From: UBA922 sp964571295
Lineage (GTDB): Bacteria; Patescibacteriota; Patescibacteriia; Magasanikbacterales; UBA922
DNA: 12,761 nt
Direction: 5' to 3'
Assembly (NCBI GenBank): GCA_964571295.1
Contig: CAZNAO010000028.1
Coordinates: 1 to 12,761, forward strand
The notes under the pieces are model-generated. The model searched no databases. It was not told where the DNA came from and saw only the letters and a program-made list of their open reading frames with translations. A program made the translations under genes and the position numbers. The number at the start of each line of letters is the position of its first letter. The first letter of the stretch is position 1. Below are positions 1 through 5,452 of the stretch, in pieces.

Positions 1-1568
1 TGGGGCAGGTTATTGCGATGAAAGGTCTCGTGGCGAGTCCGTCAGGAGATATTATCGAACTTCCGGTCAAAGGAAACTTCAAGGAAGGGTTTGACGTGCT
101 TGAATTCTTCATCTCAAGTCATGGGGTGCGTAAAGGTCTCTCAGACACGGCACTTCGAACCGCAAACGCGGGATACTTGACCCGACGTCTCGTAGACGTA
201 GCACAGGATGTGGTTGTACGTGAAGATGATTGTGGTGACACCGTGGGTGAAGTATTTACCAAAGAACAATCCGATCAGATGGGAGAAAAACTTTCGGAGC
301 GTGTGCTCGGCCGCTTCGTGCTTGAAGCGGTCAAGGCGGGTGGCGAGACTATCGTGAAAAAAGGCGATGTGGTAACCGAACATGCGTCACGAGAAATCGA
401 GAGACTTGGTGTCGACACCGTACATGTGCGCTCAGTATTGCAGTGTCAGCTTGCAAAAGGAATCTGTGCGAAATGCTATGGATATGATCTCGGCAACCGC
501 ACGGTCGTCAAGAAAGGGACTGCCGTCGGAGTAATCGCAGCGCAATCAATCGGTGAACCGGGTACTCAGCTCACCATGCGTACCTTCCATCTCGGAGGTG
601 TAGCAGGTGGTGACATTACCCAAGGTCTTCCTCGGGTAGAAGAACTCTTCGAAGCGCGCATTCCAAAACGCAAAGCACTTCTCTCAGAAGTGGCGGGAAC
701 GATCGAAATCGAAGATGCTGATGGTAAGGTTATCTCAGGCCCGACCGGACGAAAGATTTTCGAAGGTCGTCGCGGACAGAAAATCGTCAAAGTCCATCAT
801 GATGGGGTCGATGAGGTTACCTATGAAATTCACAGCGAGGATGAGGTGAAAGTTGCAGATGGACAGAAGGTGTCGGCAGGTGATTCATTGATTGTCCGCG
901 GGTCTTCGGGAGAAGAGGTTAAAGCTGAATTTACGGGCAAGGTAAAAGTTGACGGCAGCCGCCTCTACTATACCTATGACGGTAAGACTACCAAGGAATA
1001 TATCGTTCCATTAGGGTACAAACTTTGGGTGAAAGACGGTGACGTGGTCGCAAAAGGTGACCAATTGACTGAAGGATCAGTAGATTTGAAAGAACTATTT
1101 GATCTCAAAGGTCAGGATGCCGTCAAGCGATACGTCCTTTCAGAAATTCAGGAAATCTATGCATCTCAGGGTCAGCGCTTGAACGACAAACACATTGAAA
1201 TCATCATCAAACAGATGTTCTCACGCGTGTTCGTCGAAGATGCGGGGGACACGGATCTCATTCCGGGCGAAGTGGTGGAGAGGTCCCAGCTTATGATTGC
1301 AAACGCGGAAATCAGTGGCAAAAAGAAGCCAGCCCGCGGACGTGACATGCTCATGGGTATCAGTAAGATCTCACTTACGACTCAGTCATTCCTCTCGAGC
1401 GCATCATTCCAGGAAACCTCTCGCGTACTGGTCTCAGCTGCGATTACGGGTAAGATGGACCATCTCGAAGGATTGAAAGAAAATGTAATCATCGGTCGCC
1501 TCATTCCTGCCGGAACCGGTACGAAGGAACAGGCAATCGAGGTAAGTAGAGATGAGGTGGCAAGTTAA
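1..1568 (+). CDS. rpoC: DNA-directed RNA polymerase subunit beta', C-terminal part (5' end outside window)
   Basis: The largest subunit of RNA polymerase, which forms much of the active-site cleft. The frame is open from the window edge, so the ATG at 18 is internal (upstream codons read GQVIA). Residues are numbered from that Met. The trigger loop is at 35-62 (SHGVRKGLSDTALRTANAGY, then LTRRLVDV), with the catalytic-loop His35. It is uninterrupted, so the SI3 insertion of gammaproteobacteria is absent. The second zinc site has all four cysteines: C72 (REDDCG), C143, C150 and C153 (CQLAKGICAKC). The bridge to the C-terminal clamp, VGVIAAQSIGEPGTQLTMRT, is at about 170-189, followed by FHLGGVAGGDITQGLPRVEELFEAR. 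A barrel-like insert (about 225-350) and the terminal SFLSSASFQETSRVL / DHLEGLKENVIIGRLIPAGTG block complete the protein. It ends TAA at 1568. Identity is certain; only the N-terminal two thirds is missing. Confidence 0.99.
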   Translation, partial: GQVIAMKGLVASPSGDIIELPVKGNFKEGFDVLEFFISSHGVRKGLSDTALRTANAGYLTRRLVDVAQDVVVREDDCGDTVGEVFTKEQSDQMGEKLSERVLGRFVLEAVKAGGETIVKKGDVVTEHASREIERLGVDTVHVRSVLQCQLAKGICAKCYGYDLGNRTVVKKGTAVGVIAAQSIGEPGTQLTMRTFHLGGVAGGDITQGLPRVEELFEARIPKRKALLSEVAGTIEIEDADGKVISGPTGRKIFEGRRGQKIVKVHHDGVDEVTYEIHSEDEVKVADGQKVSAGDSLIVRGSSGEEVKAEFTGKVKVDGSRLYYTYDGKTTKEYIVPLGYKLWVKDGDVVAKGDQLTEGSVDLKELFDLKGQDAVKRYVLSEIQEIYASQGQRLNDKHIEIIIKQMFSRVFVEDAGDTDLIPGEVVERSQLMIANAEISGKKKPARGRDMLMGISKISLTTQSFLSSASFQETSRVLVSAAITGKMDHLEGLKENVIIGRLIPAGTGTKEQAIEVSRDEVAS

Positions 1569-1590
1569 TCGGCGGTAACATAGAAGAAAA

Positions 1591-1623
1591 AAATCTCACG
1601 CAGCAATGTGTGAGATTTTATTT
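1591..1623 (+). terminator. Rho-independent terminator after rpoC
   Basis: A 9-bp perfect stem, AAATCTCAC (1591-1599) with GTGAGATTT (1610-1618), has a 10-base loop and is followed by TTTTATTT. It begins 22 bases after the rpoC stop. The A-run on the 5' side would let it also act on the minus strand. Confidence 0.8.
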
Positions 1624-1650
1624 GACATAAATTCGAATACCTTGTACTAG
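1622..1650 (+). promoter_or_regulatory. possible sigma-70 promoter at the left edge of the GC-rich island
   Basis: A consensus -35 TTGACA (1622-1627) lies 17 bases before a poor -10, TACTAG (1645-1650). It overlaps the T-tract of the rpoC terminator and would start a transcript near 1657-1660, just where the GC-rich hairpin region begins. The -35 is perfect but the -10 matches only three of six bases, so this is a candidate only. Confidence 0.35.
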
Positions 1651-1719
1651 TTAATATACCGTCACACATTCTGTGTCTGTGACCACAACACGCACCAAGA
1701 CTGGGAGGGAAGACAACAC

Positions 1720-1869
1720 ATGCGAGACCGCCGAAAGAGACATCCGGGAAAACATACGATTGTGTCACACCACGTCACGGTGAGACTGGTCGAGGTGGCG
1801 GCAACGCGCGAGTCCGTGGGATTCGTGAAGAGCCGTCCTCTCATCAGCGCACACACCGCTCTCCGGTAA
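1720..1869 (+). CDS. possible small ORF, basic 49-aa peptide, unknown
   Basis: An ATG at 1720 opens a 49-codon frame ending TAA at 1867-1869. It is preceded at 10 bases by GGGAGGG (1703-1709), one of very few Shine-Dalgarno-like sequences in the window. The peptide starts MRDRRKRHPGKH, is strongly basic at its N terminus and continues with a beta-prone stretch (HHVTVRLVEVAATRE). About two thirds of codons end in G or C, with GTG, GTC, CTG and CTC dominating, unlike neighbouring genes. No family is recognised. It shares its reading frame with the ORF beginning 63 bases downstream, so the two could be halves of one gene split by the TAA. It may equally be chance in a GC-rich RNA gene. Confidence 0.22.
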   Translation: MRDRRKRHPGKHTIVSHHVTVRLVEVAATRESVGFVKSRPLISAHTALR

Positions 1870-1932
1870 CGTCGCAGACAGCGACGATGCAGGCAGAGTG
1901 CGCCGAGCAGCGGAGGCTGCGAAGGGGCAGGC

Positions 1933-2247
1933 ATGGGTGCCATGGCCGAAGGAGTGCATGAGGAAGCGCCGGCAACACATCACCAGGTGAAGGGCCTGAG
2001 GCGGGTGGTCATGATACCGCTTTCAGTGCTCGGCTGGCTGCTCTGTCAATTGACCAGGATCCTGGTCAGAGTGATCGAGTGGTGGACCGAGCCTCCCAAA
2101 GGTCAAAAGCCTGAAAACGCAGGCACGCGCGTGCGCGTATTTACGGTGACAGAGTCAATACAGTGCAGGTCGACTGCATCCTGTGTGATCTGTCGTTCAC
2201 TGGACCGGCTGAAAGCCGGGCTCGCACGATCGGGCCCGAATAGATGA
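1933..2247 (+). CDS. possible small protein, 104 aa with one hydrophobic segment, unknown
   Basis: The ATG at 1933 is the only usual start after the in-frame TAA at 1867, and AAGGGG lies about six bases upstream. A polar N terminus (1-25) is followed by one hydrophobic segment at about 26-46 (VVMIPLSVLGWLLCQLTRIL), then an amphipathic VRVIEWW. This could be a single-pass or peripheral membrane helix. The polar tail has three cysteines in a CRSTASCVIC arrangement. The first half uses GC-ending codons (CTG, GTG, ATC, CTC), as a gene from a higher-GC genome would. It stops with TGA, which no confident gene here uses. Against coding: an 18-bp perfect palindrome and several hairpins lie inside it, and the tail looks random. 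No family is recognised. Confidence 0.3.
   Translation: MGAMAEGVHEEAPATHHQVKGLRRVVMIPLSVLGWLLCQLTRILVRVIEWWTEPPKGQKPENAGTRVRVFTVTESIQCRSTASCVICRSLDRLKAGLARSGPNR
2051..2068. repeat. 18-bp perfect palindrome
   Basis: TGACCAGGATCCTGGTCA reads the same on both strands. As DNA it could be a dimeric-protein operator; as RNA it could fold only with a small central loop, or pair between two molecules. It lies inside the GC-rich island and inside the hydrophobic-helix codons of the 104-aa ORF. Confidence 0.85.
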
Positions 2248-2256
2248 CTGGTCCTC

Positions 2257-2277
2257 GGGGGCTGCACGTCAGCCCCC
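2257..2277 (+). other. strong GC hairpin near the 3' end of the island
   Basis: GGGGGCTG (2257-2264) and CAGCCCCC (2270-2277) form a perfect 8-bp stem with loop CACGT. No T-run follows, so on its own it is not a classic terminator. It stands 14 bases before the true terminator at 2292 and could be the last domain of a structured RNA. Confidence 0.6.
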
Positions 2278-2291
2278 GCCTCCAAAACAAT

Positions 2292-2323
2292 AAACCCTGC
2301 ACCGTTCTGGTGCAGGGTTTTGA
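2292..2323. terminator. bidirectional terminator between the island and ppa
   Basis: A 12-bp perfect stem, AAACCCTGCACC (2292-2303) and GGTGCAGGGTTT (2309-2320), has a 5-base loop. TTTTGATATT follows on the plus strand and TTTATTGTTTT on the minus strand. It lies five bases past the ppa stop codon. It therefore ends ppa from the right and any plus-strand transcript of the GC-rich island from the left. Confidence 0.9.
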
Positions 2324-2325
2324 TA

Positions 2326-2871
2326 TTATGATTGTTTGAATGTTTTCTGGAAGAGATCCATACTTGCCTTCACCACTTCGATTGCTTTTTGTTTGTCTCC
2401 GAATCCGGTTACTTCGACCGTCTTCTTCTTTTCAAGCTTCTTGTACTCTTCAAAAAACTGTTTGATTTCATCAAGAGTGTGCTGTGGAATATCTTTCAGG
2501 TCCTGAATGTAGTTTACATTGGGGTCTTTAGTGGCGACTGCGATGATCTTATCGTCAGCTTCTCCACCATCAATCATTCCCATGACGCCCACCACACGAA
2601 CCTCTGCAAGGCAGAGCGGAGGCAAGACTTCGGAGCAAAGTACCAACACATCGAGATCATCTCCATCTTCGCAATACGTCTGAGGGATCAGTCCGTAATT
2701 TTGAGGGTAGTGAACTGCAGAATAGAGCACGCGATCAAGCTTCACCAAGTGGCTGCTTTTATCGATTTCAAATTTTGCTTTGCTTCCGCGGGGGATCTCA
2801 ATAATTGCTGAGACTACTTCAGGTGCGTTTTCTCCGATGGAGATGGAATGCCATGCGTTAGTTTGTTCCAT
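2326..2871 (-). CDS. ppa: inorganic pyrophosphatase, family I
   Basis: Soluble Mg-dependent enzyme hydrolysing pyrophosphate to two phosphates, which drives nucleic-acid, aminoacyl-tRNA and nucleotide-sugar synthesis. It has 181 aa, a normal bacterial length. Active-site positions of the E. coli enzyme can be followed: E25 (IEIPRG), K33, E35, R47 (DRVLY), Y55 and Y59 (HYPQNYG), D69, D71 and D74 (DGDDLDV), D101, D106, K108, Y143 and K144 (FFEEYKKLEK). Two variations: the fourth signature position, usually Pro or Glu (DGDP), is Asp72, and the residue matching E. coli Glu98 is Gly102. The ATG at 2871 has no Shine-Dalgarno but lies about 20 bases from a promoter start. Transcribed alone, divergent from yebC. 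Confidence 0.97.
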   Translation of the reverse strand: MEQTNAWHSISIGENAPEVVSAIIEIPRGSKAKFEIDKSSHLVKLDRVLYSAVHYPQNYGLIPQTYCEDGDDLDVLVLCSEVLPPLCLAEVRVVGVMGMIDGGEADDKIIAVATKDPNVNYIQDLKDIPQHTLDEIKQFFEEYKKLEKKKTVEVTGFGDKQKAIEVVKASMDLFQKTFKQS

Positions 2872-2898
2872 ATAAATGTGTATACGTTAAGTAAGAAT

Positions 2899-2927
2899 AT
2901 CCTAGCGTATGGAGGGGTGTTTGTAAA
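2899..2927 (-). promoter_or_regulatory. ppa promoter (sigma-70 type)
   Basis: Read on the minus strand: -35 TTTACA (2927-2922), exactly 17 bases, then -10 TAGGAT (2904-2899). The predicted start near 2892 leaves a leader of about 20 bases. It is back-to-back with the yebC promoter. Confidence 0.6.
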
Positions 2928-2936
2928 GTACAACCA

Positions 2937-2964
2937 TTGATTTTTTGGTTTGTTTTGCTACAAT
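2937..2964 (+). promoter_or_regulatory. yebC promoter, extended -10
   Basis: -35 TTGATT (2937-2942), a 16-base spacer, and -10 TACAAT (2959-2964) preceded by TGC, giving an extended -10. The predicted start near 2971 leaves a leader of about 35 bases. The -35 elements of this promoter and the divergent ppa promoter are only about ten bases apart, so the two may compete or share regulation. Confidence 0.65.
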
Positions 2965-3005
2965 CTGAGTACGTAGTGTATTCATAATGAAGTATAAAGT
3001 TAACT

Positions 3006-3737
3006 ATGTCCGGACACTCAAAGTGGCACAACATACAGGGTAAAAAAGGAAAGGCAGACAAGGCGAAAGCAAGTGCGTTTACCAAGGTTTCAAAAGCAAT
3101 CACGATCGCAGCACAAAACGGCGGTGGAGATCCGGCCATGAATTTCTCATTGCGACTCGCGATCGATAAAGCAAAAGAAGTGAACATGCCGAAAGACAAT
3201 ATTGACCGCGCAGTGAAGAAGGGAACCGGGGAATTGAAAGACGGTGCAGTACTCCAGGAAGTCGTGTATGAGGGGTATGGCCCGGGCGGTATTGCACTCA
3301 TGGTCGAATCGGTTACCGATAATACCAACCGCGCATTGACCGAAATCAAGAACGCGTTTACGAAAGCTGGAGGATCACTCGGCAGCAAGGGGGCGGTTGC
3401 ATGGCAATTTGAGTATAAAGCCGTGCTCCGAATTAGCGCTGAGAAAAAGCAAGAAATAAAAAATTGGGAGGAACTTGAACTCTCGCTCATGGATGCAGGA
3501 GTCGATGATATCCGCGAAAGTGAAAATGGGGTAGAACTGGTTGGACCAAAAGATACATTCCAGGTAATGCTTGAAGTAGTGCAAAAAGCAGGAATTACCC
3601 CTGACAGTTCAGGGCTTGAATGGATGGCGCGTGAAACGATTGCGTTGGATTCCGAACAATCGGGAATACTTGAATCACTTCTCGAAGCACTTGATGAACT
3701 AGATGATGTAAAAGAGGTGTATACGAATGCACGCTAG
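3006..3737 (+). CDS. yebC: YebC/PmpR/TACO1-family protein
   Basis: A 243-aa member of the YebC family. Relatives have been described as DNA-binding regulators (PmpR) and as translation factors that help ribosomes through difficult sequences (mitochondrial TACO1, bacterial YebC). The N terminus MSGHSKWHNIQGKKGKADKA matches the family opening (usually M-A-G-H-S-K-W). Domain 1 (1-75) includes the NMPKDNIDRAVKKGTGE motif. Domains 2 and 3 (about 80-240) include VVYEGYGPGGIALMVESVTDN, then TDNTNRALTEIKNAFTKAGG and GAVAWQFEYKAV. The acidic tail EALDELDDVKEVYTNA is also typical. Length is normal. The start has no Shine-Dalgarno; the conserved N terminus fixes it. It stops TAG, with a terminator directly after. 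Pairing with ruvC downstream is a common bacterial arrangement. Whether it acts here on transcription or translation cannot be told. Confidence 0.97.
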   Translation: MSGHSKWHNIQGKKGKADKAKASAFTKVSKAITIAAQNGGGDPAMNFSLRLAIDKAKEVNMPKDNIDRAVKKGTGELKDGAVLQEVVYEGYGPGGIALMVESVTDNTNRALTEIKNAFTKAGGSLGSKGAVAWQFEYKAVLRISAEKKQEIKNWEELELSLMDAGVDDIRESENGVELVGPKDTFQVMLEVVQKAGITPDSSGLEWMARETIALDSEQSGILESLLEALDELDDVKEVYTNAR

Positions 3738-3743
3738 TGAATG

Positions 3744-3768
3744 CAGTCTCCTCATCGGAGGCTGTTTT
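3744..3768 (+). terminator. Rho-independent terminator after yebC
   Basis: CAGTCTCC (3744-3751) pairs with GGAGGCTG (3757-3764), 8 bp with one G-T wobble and loop TCATC, followed by TTTT. It starts six bases after the yebC stop and separates yebC from ruvC transcription. Confidence 0.75.
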
Positions 3769-3784
3769 AGTACTACTATATCCA

Positions 3785-3793
3785 TGGTAGAAT
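3785..3793 (+). promoter_or_regulatory. ruvC promoter, extended -10 with almost no leader
   Basis: TGG followed by TAGAAT (3788-3793) forms an extended -10. No clear -35 is seen. A start near 3800 would leave only about five bases before the chosen ruvC ATG at 3805, so the message may be close to leaderless. Confidence 0.5.
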
Positions 3794-3804
3794 ACTCCAT
3801 ACCT

Positions 3805-4314
3805 ATGGCAGCTACGGAAAAAATTACGCGCATTCTCGGTATAGACCCTGGCTTTGGCAGGGTCGGATTTGGAATAATCGATATCAAGGGAGATATGGTC
3901 CGGGTCATTGACTATGGCTGTATCGAGACTCGCGCTACAAAGAATTTTCCTGACCGGCTGGAAGAAATTGCGGACGAATTGTATGCGATCATTCGAACTC
4001 ACAAACCTCATGCCGCTGCGGTCGAAGAATTGTTTTTTTACAAGAATGTCACGACTGCGATCAAGGTGGGACAAGCGCGCGGAGTAATTCTTTTAACCCT
4101 AAAAAAAACCAAAGTTCCAATTCACGAATATACTCCACTTGAAGTGAAGCAAAGTGTCACCGGCTACGGAAAGGCGGATAAGACGCAAATGGAGACTATG
4201 GTAAAAATGCTTTTGGGAATCAAAAAAAAGATCAGTCCGGACGACGCGGCAGATGCGCTCGCGATTGCGCTCACGTGCGCCGCTTCCAAAAAAATGGAGG
4301 AAATAAGGGGATAG
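3805..4314 (+). CDS. ruvC: crossover junction endodeoxyribonuclease RuvC
   Basis: Dimeric, Mg-dependent endonuclease that cuts Holliday junctions during recombinational repair, working with RuvAB (not in the window). It has 169 aa, the usual size. The RNase H-like fold and its four acidic metal ligands are visible: D14 (ILGIDPGFGRVGFGII), E74 (AAVEELFFYKN), and D147 and D150 (SPDDAADALAIALT). The DNA-contact segment VKQSVTGYGKADK is at about 114-126. The frame is open back to an ATG at 3727, inside yebC. I chose 3805 because the longer forms cross the yebC terminator and the -10 element, and because RuvC normally begins a few residues before ILGIDPG. ATG 3784 is a second alternative. It ends TAG; the gap promoter overlaps its last base. 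Confidence 0.96.
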   Translation: MAATEKITRILGIDPGFGRVGFGIIDIKGDMVRVIDYGCIETRATKNFPDRLEEIADELYAIIRTHKPHAAAVEELFFYKNVTTAIKVGQARGVILLTLKKTKVPIHEYTPLEVKQSVTGYGKADKTQMETMVKMLLGIKKKISPDDAADALAIALTCAASKKMEEIRG

Positions 4315-4323
4315 TGCTATACT
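4315..4323 (+). promoter_or_regulatory. gap promoter, extended -10
   Basis: TGC followed by TATACT (4318-4323) begins immediately after the ruvC stop codon. The -35 region (TGGAGG at 4295-4300, 17-base spacing) is weak. The predicted start near 4330 gives a leader of about 30 bases. It probably serves gap and pgk together. Confidence 0.6.
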
Positions 4324-4360
4324 ATTCCTCGTGTCCAATATATTAATCATTTTTGCTCAT

Positions 4361-5350
4361 ATGAAGATTGCCATCAACGGATTCGGCAGGATCGGCCGCC
4401 ATGCATTCAAAGTCGCATTCCAGAAAAAGGGAGTTGAGATTGTCGGAATCAATGATCTGACTGATACGAGGACCCTTGCCCATCTCTTGAAACACGATAC
4501 GGCATACAACGATTTTCCGCTTCCGGTAACGTACGATGAAAAAAACATTATCGTAAAAGGAAAGAAAATCCCGGTCTTTTCTGAAAAAGATCCGGCACTG
4601 TTGCCATGGAAAAAGCTCAAAGTCGACGTAGTTATTGAGTCTACCGGCAGATTTACCGATAGTGAAAGTGCGAAAGCGCATCTTGCTGCAGGGGCAAAGA
4701 AAGTGGTGATCTCGGCTCCTGGAAAAGGAGAGTTGAAAACCTATGTCCGTGGGGTCAATGATAAAGAATATAAGGGTGAGGCAATTCTCGATAATGCATC
4801 ATGTACCACCAATTGCGCGGCTCCTATGATGCTGGTTCTTGAGAAAGAGTTTGGAATCGAAAAAGCAATGCTGACGACCGTACATTCGTATACTGCGTCA
4901 CAGGTCCTCCAGGATGGTCCGTCAAAAGACCTTCGCGAAGCGCGTGCCGCAGCGCAGAATATGGTGCCGACCAAGACCGGAGCTGCAGTCGCGGTTACCC
5001 GCACCATTCCTCAGTTAGAAGGGAAGTTCGACGGTCTTTCGGTCCGCGTGCCGACCATTACCGTGTCCCTGACGGATTTGACCGTTCTCCTGAAAAAAGA
5101 AGTAACCGTTGAGGAAGTAAATAAAGCGTACGTTAAAGCATCAAAAACATATTTGAAAGGTCTGCTTGCGGTTTCATTTGAGCCGCTGGTCTCAAGCGAT
5201 TATATCGGAAGCGTGTATTCGGCCGTCGTCGATGCTGAATTGACGCGTGTGGTGGATGGAAACCTGGTCAAGGTAGTCGGCTGGTATGACAATGAATGGG
5301 GGTATGCGAATCGACTAGTGGAGATGGTCATGATCGCGGGTAAAAAATAA
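4361..5350 (+). CDS. gap: glyceraldehyde-3-phosphate dehydrogenase, NAD-type
   Basis: Oxidises and phosphorylates glyceraldehyde 3-phosphate to 1,3-bisphosphoglycerate with NAD. It has 329 aa, near the family norm. The Rossmann fold opens KIAINGFGRIGR (2-13). Asp32 in GINDLTD favours NAD over NADP. The catalytic Cys148 is in NASCTTNCAAP and His175 in TTVHSYT. DGPSKDLREARAAAQN, VPTKTGAA and the C-terminal WYDNEWGYANRLVEM are standard. Small departures from common sequences: HSYTAS where HAYTND is usual, and RVPTITVSLTDL where RVPTPNVS is usual, so the Asn near the phosphate site is replaced. The frame opens at GTG 4331, but ATG 4361 places KIAINGFG at the correct N terminus, and the predicted transcription start is about at that GTG. 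No Shine-Dalgarno. First of five lower-glycolysis genes. Confidence 0.97.
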   Translation: MKIAINGFGRIGRHAFKVAFQKKGVEIVGINDLTDTRTLAHLLKHDTAYNDFPLPVTYDEKNIIVKGKKIPVFSEKDPALLPWKKLKVDVVIESTGRFTDSESAKAHLAAGAKKVVISAPGKGELKTYVRGVNDKEYKGEAILDNASCTTNCAAPMMLVLEKEFGIEKAMLTTVHSYTASQVLQDGPSKDLREARAAAQNMVPTKTGAAVAVTRTIPQLEGKFDGLSVRVPTITVSLTDLTVLLKKEVTVEEVNKAYVKASKTYLKGLLAVSFEPLVSSDYIGSVYSAVVDAELTRVVDGNLVKVVGWYDNEWGYANRLVEMVMIAGKK

Positions 5351-5357
5351 AAAGTTT

Positions 5358-5450
5358 AGAGTTCGGAGACAATAGTTCATAGGGAATATAAAATTCGTAT
5401 TTCCTCTTGATTTTCTTGCTCTTGGCTCTGAACTCTTGGCTCTGAACTCT
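5358..5450. repeat. gap-pgk intergenic repeat: 14-bp tandem copy plus inverted copy
   Basis: TTGGCTCTGAACTC occurs twice in perfect tandem at 5422-5435 and 5436-5449, ending three bases before the pgk ATG. A near inverted copy, AGAGTTCGGAGACAA (5358-5372), can pair with either copy plus the next T: 13 Watson-Crick pairs, one G-T and one mismatch over 15. A smaller inner pairing, GGAATA with TATTTCC, is also possible. The element lies just before a start codon, so as RNA it could affect pgk translation or stabilise gap mRNA. A weak TATAAA (5387-5392) lies in the loop. Confidence 0.7.
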
Positions 5451-5452
5451 AT

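Larger units (their letters stand above)
1660..2323 (+). ncRNA. candidate structured RNA / GC-rich palindromic island of unknown function
   Basis: This fills most of the 757 bases between rpoC and ppa. GC rises to about 60-70% per 60-base line against about 45-48% in neighbours. Perfect or near-perfect hairpins crowd the segment: CGTCGC/GCGACG (1870-1886), GCAGC/GCTGC with loop GGAG (1907-1920), CATGG/CCATG (1932-1944), an 18-bp palindrome (2051-2068), GCACGCGCGTGC (2123-2134), TGCAG/CTGCA (2164-2178), CCGGCT/AGCCGG with loop GAA (2205-2219), TCGGGCCCGA (2230-2239) and GGGGGCTG/CAGCCCCC (2257-2277). A possible promoter precedes it and a 12-bp terminator ends it, which would delimit a transcript of about 660 nt. 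I saw no RNase P (GAGGAAAGTCC), tmRNA or SRP hallmark on either strand. The alternative is imported small protein genes (see 1720-1869 and 1933-2247). The composition and hairpins are seen; the RNA call is inference. Confidence 0.35.

Noticed and set aside
1662..1983. Minus-strand ORFs of 93 and 72 codons in the GC-rich island
   Set aside because: Cys/Arg/Ser-rich translations without helix or domain character; long open frames are expected by chance at this GC content.
2163..2175. Vector-polylinker-like TGCAGGTCGACT suggesting cloning contamination
   Set aside because: The match stops after about 12 bases, and the flanking bases do not follow a known polylinker order.
1660..2290. RNase P RNA, tmRNA, SRP RNA or tRNA in the GC-rich island
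   Set aside because: Hallmarks such as GAGGAAAGTCC, a tRNA T-loop with CCA-type acceptor, or the SRP GGAAG/AGCA loops were not found on either strand by eye; only a covariance search can exclude diverged forms.
2332..2811. 159-codon plus-strand ORF across ppa
   Set aside because: It is antisense to the clear pyrophosphatase gene, has Cys/Phe-rich shadow composition and no family resemblance.
2858..3490. 210-codon minus-strand ORF across yebC
   Set aside because: Antisense shadow of yebC; Ser/Ala/Phe-rich, and its start lies inside yebC.
3727..3804. N-terminal extension of ruvC from the ATG at 3727
   Set aside because: It would translate through the yebC terminator hairpin and the ruvC -10; the extra residues match nothing in RuvC.
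4331..4360. GTG start for gap at 4331
   Set aside because: It coincides with the predicted transcription start and adds ten residues before the conserved KIAINGFGRIGR opening.
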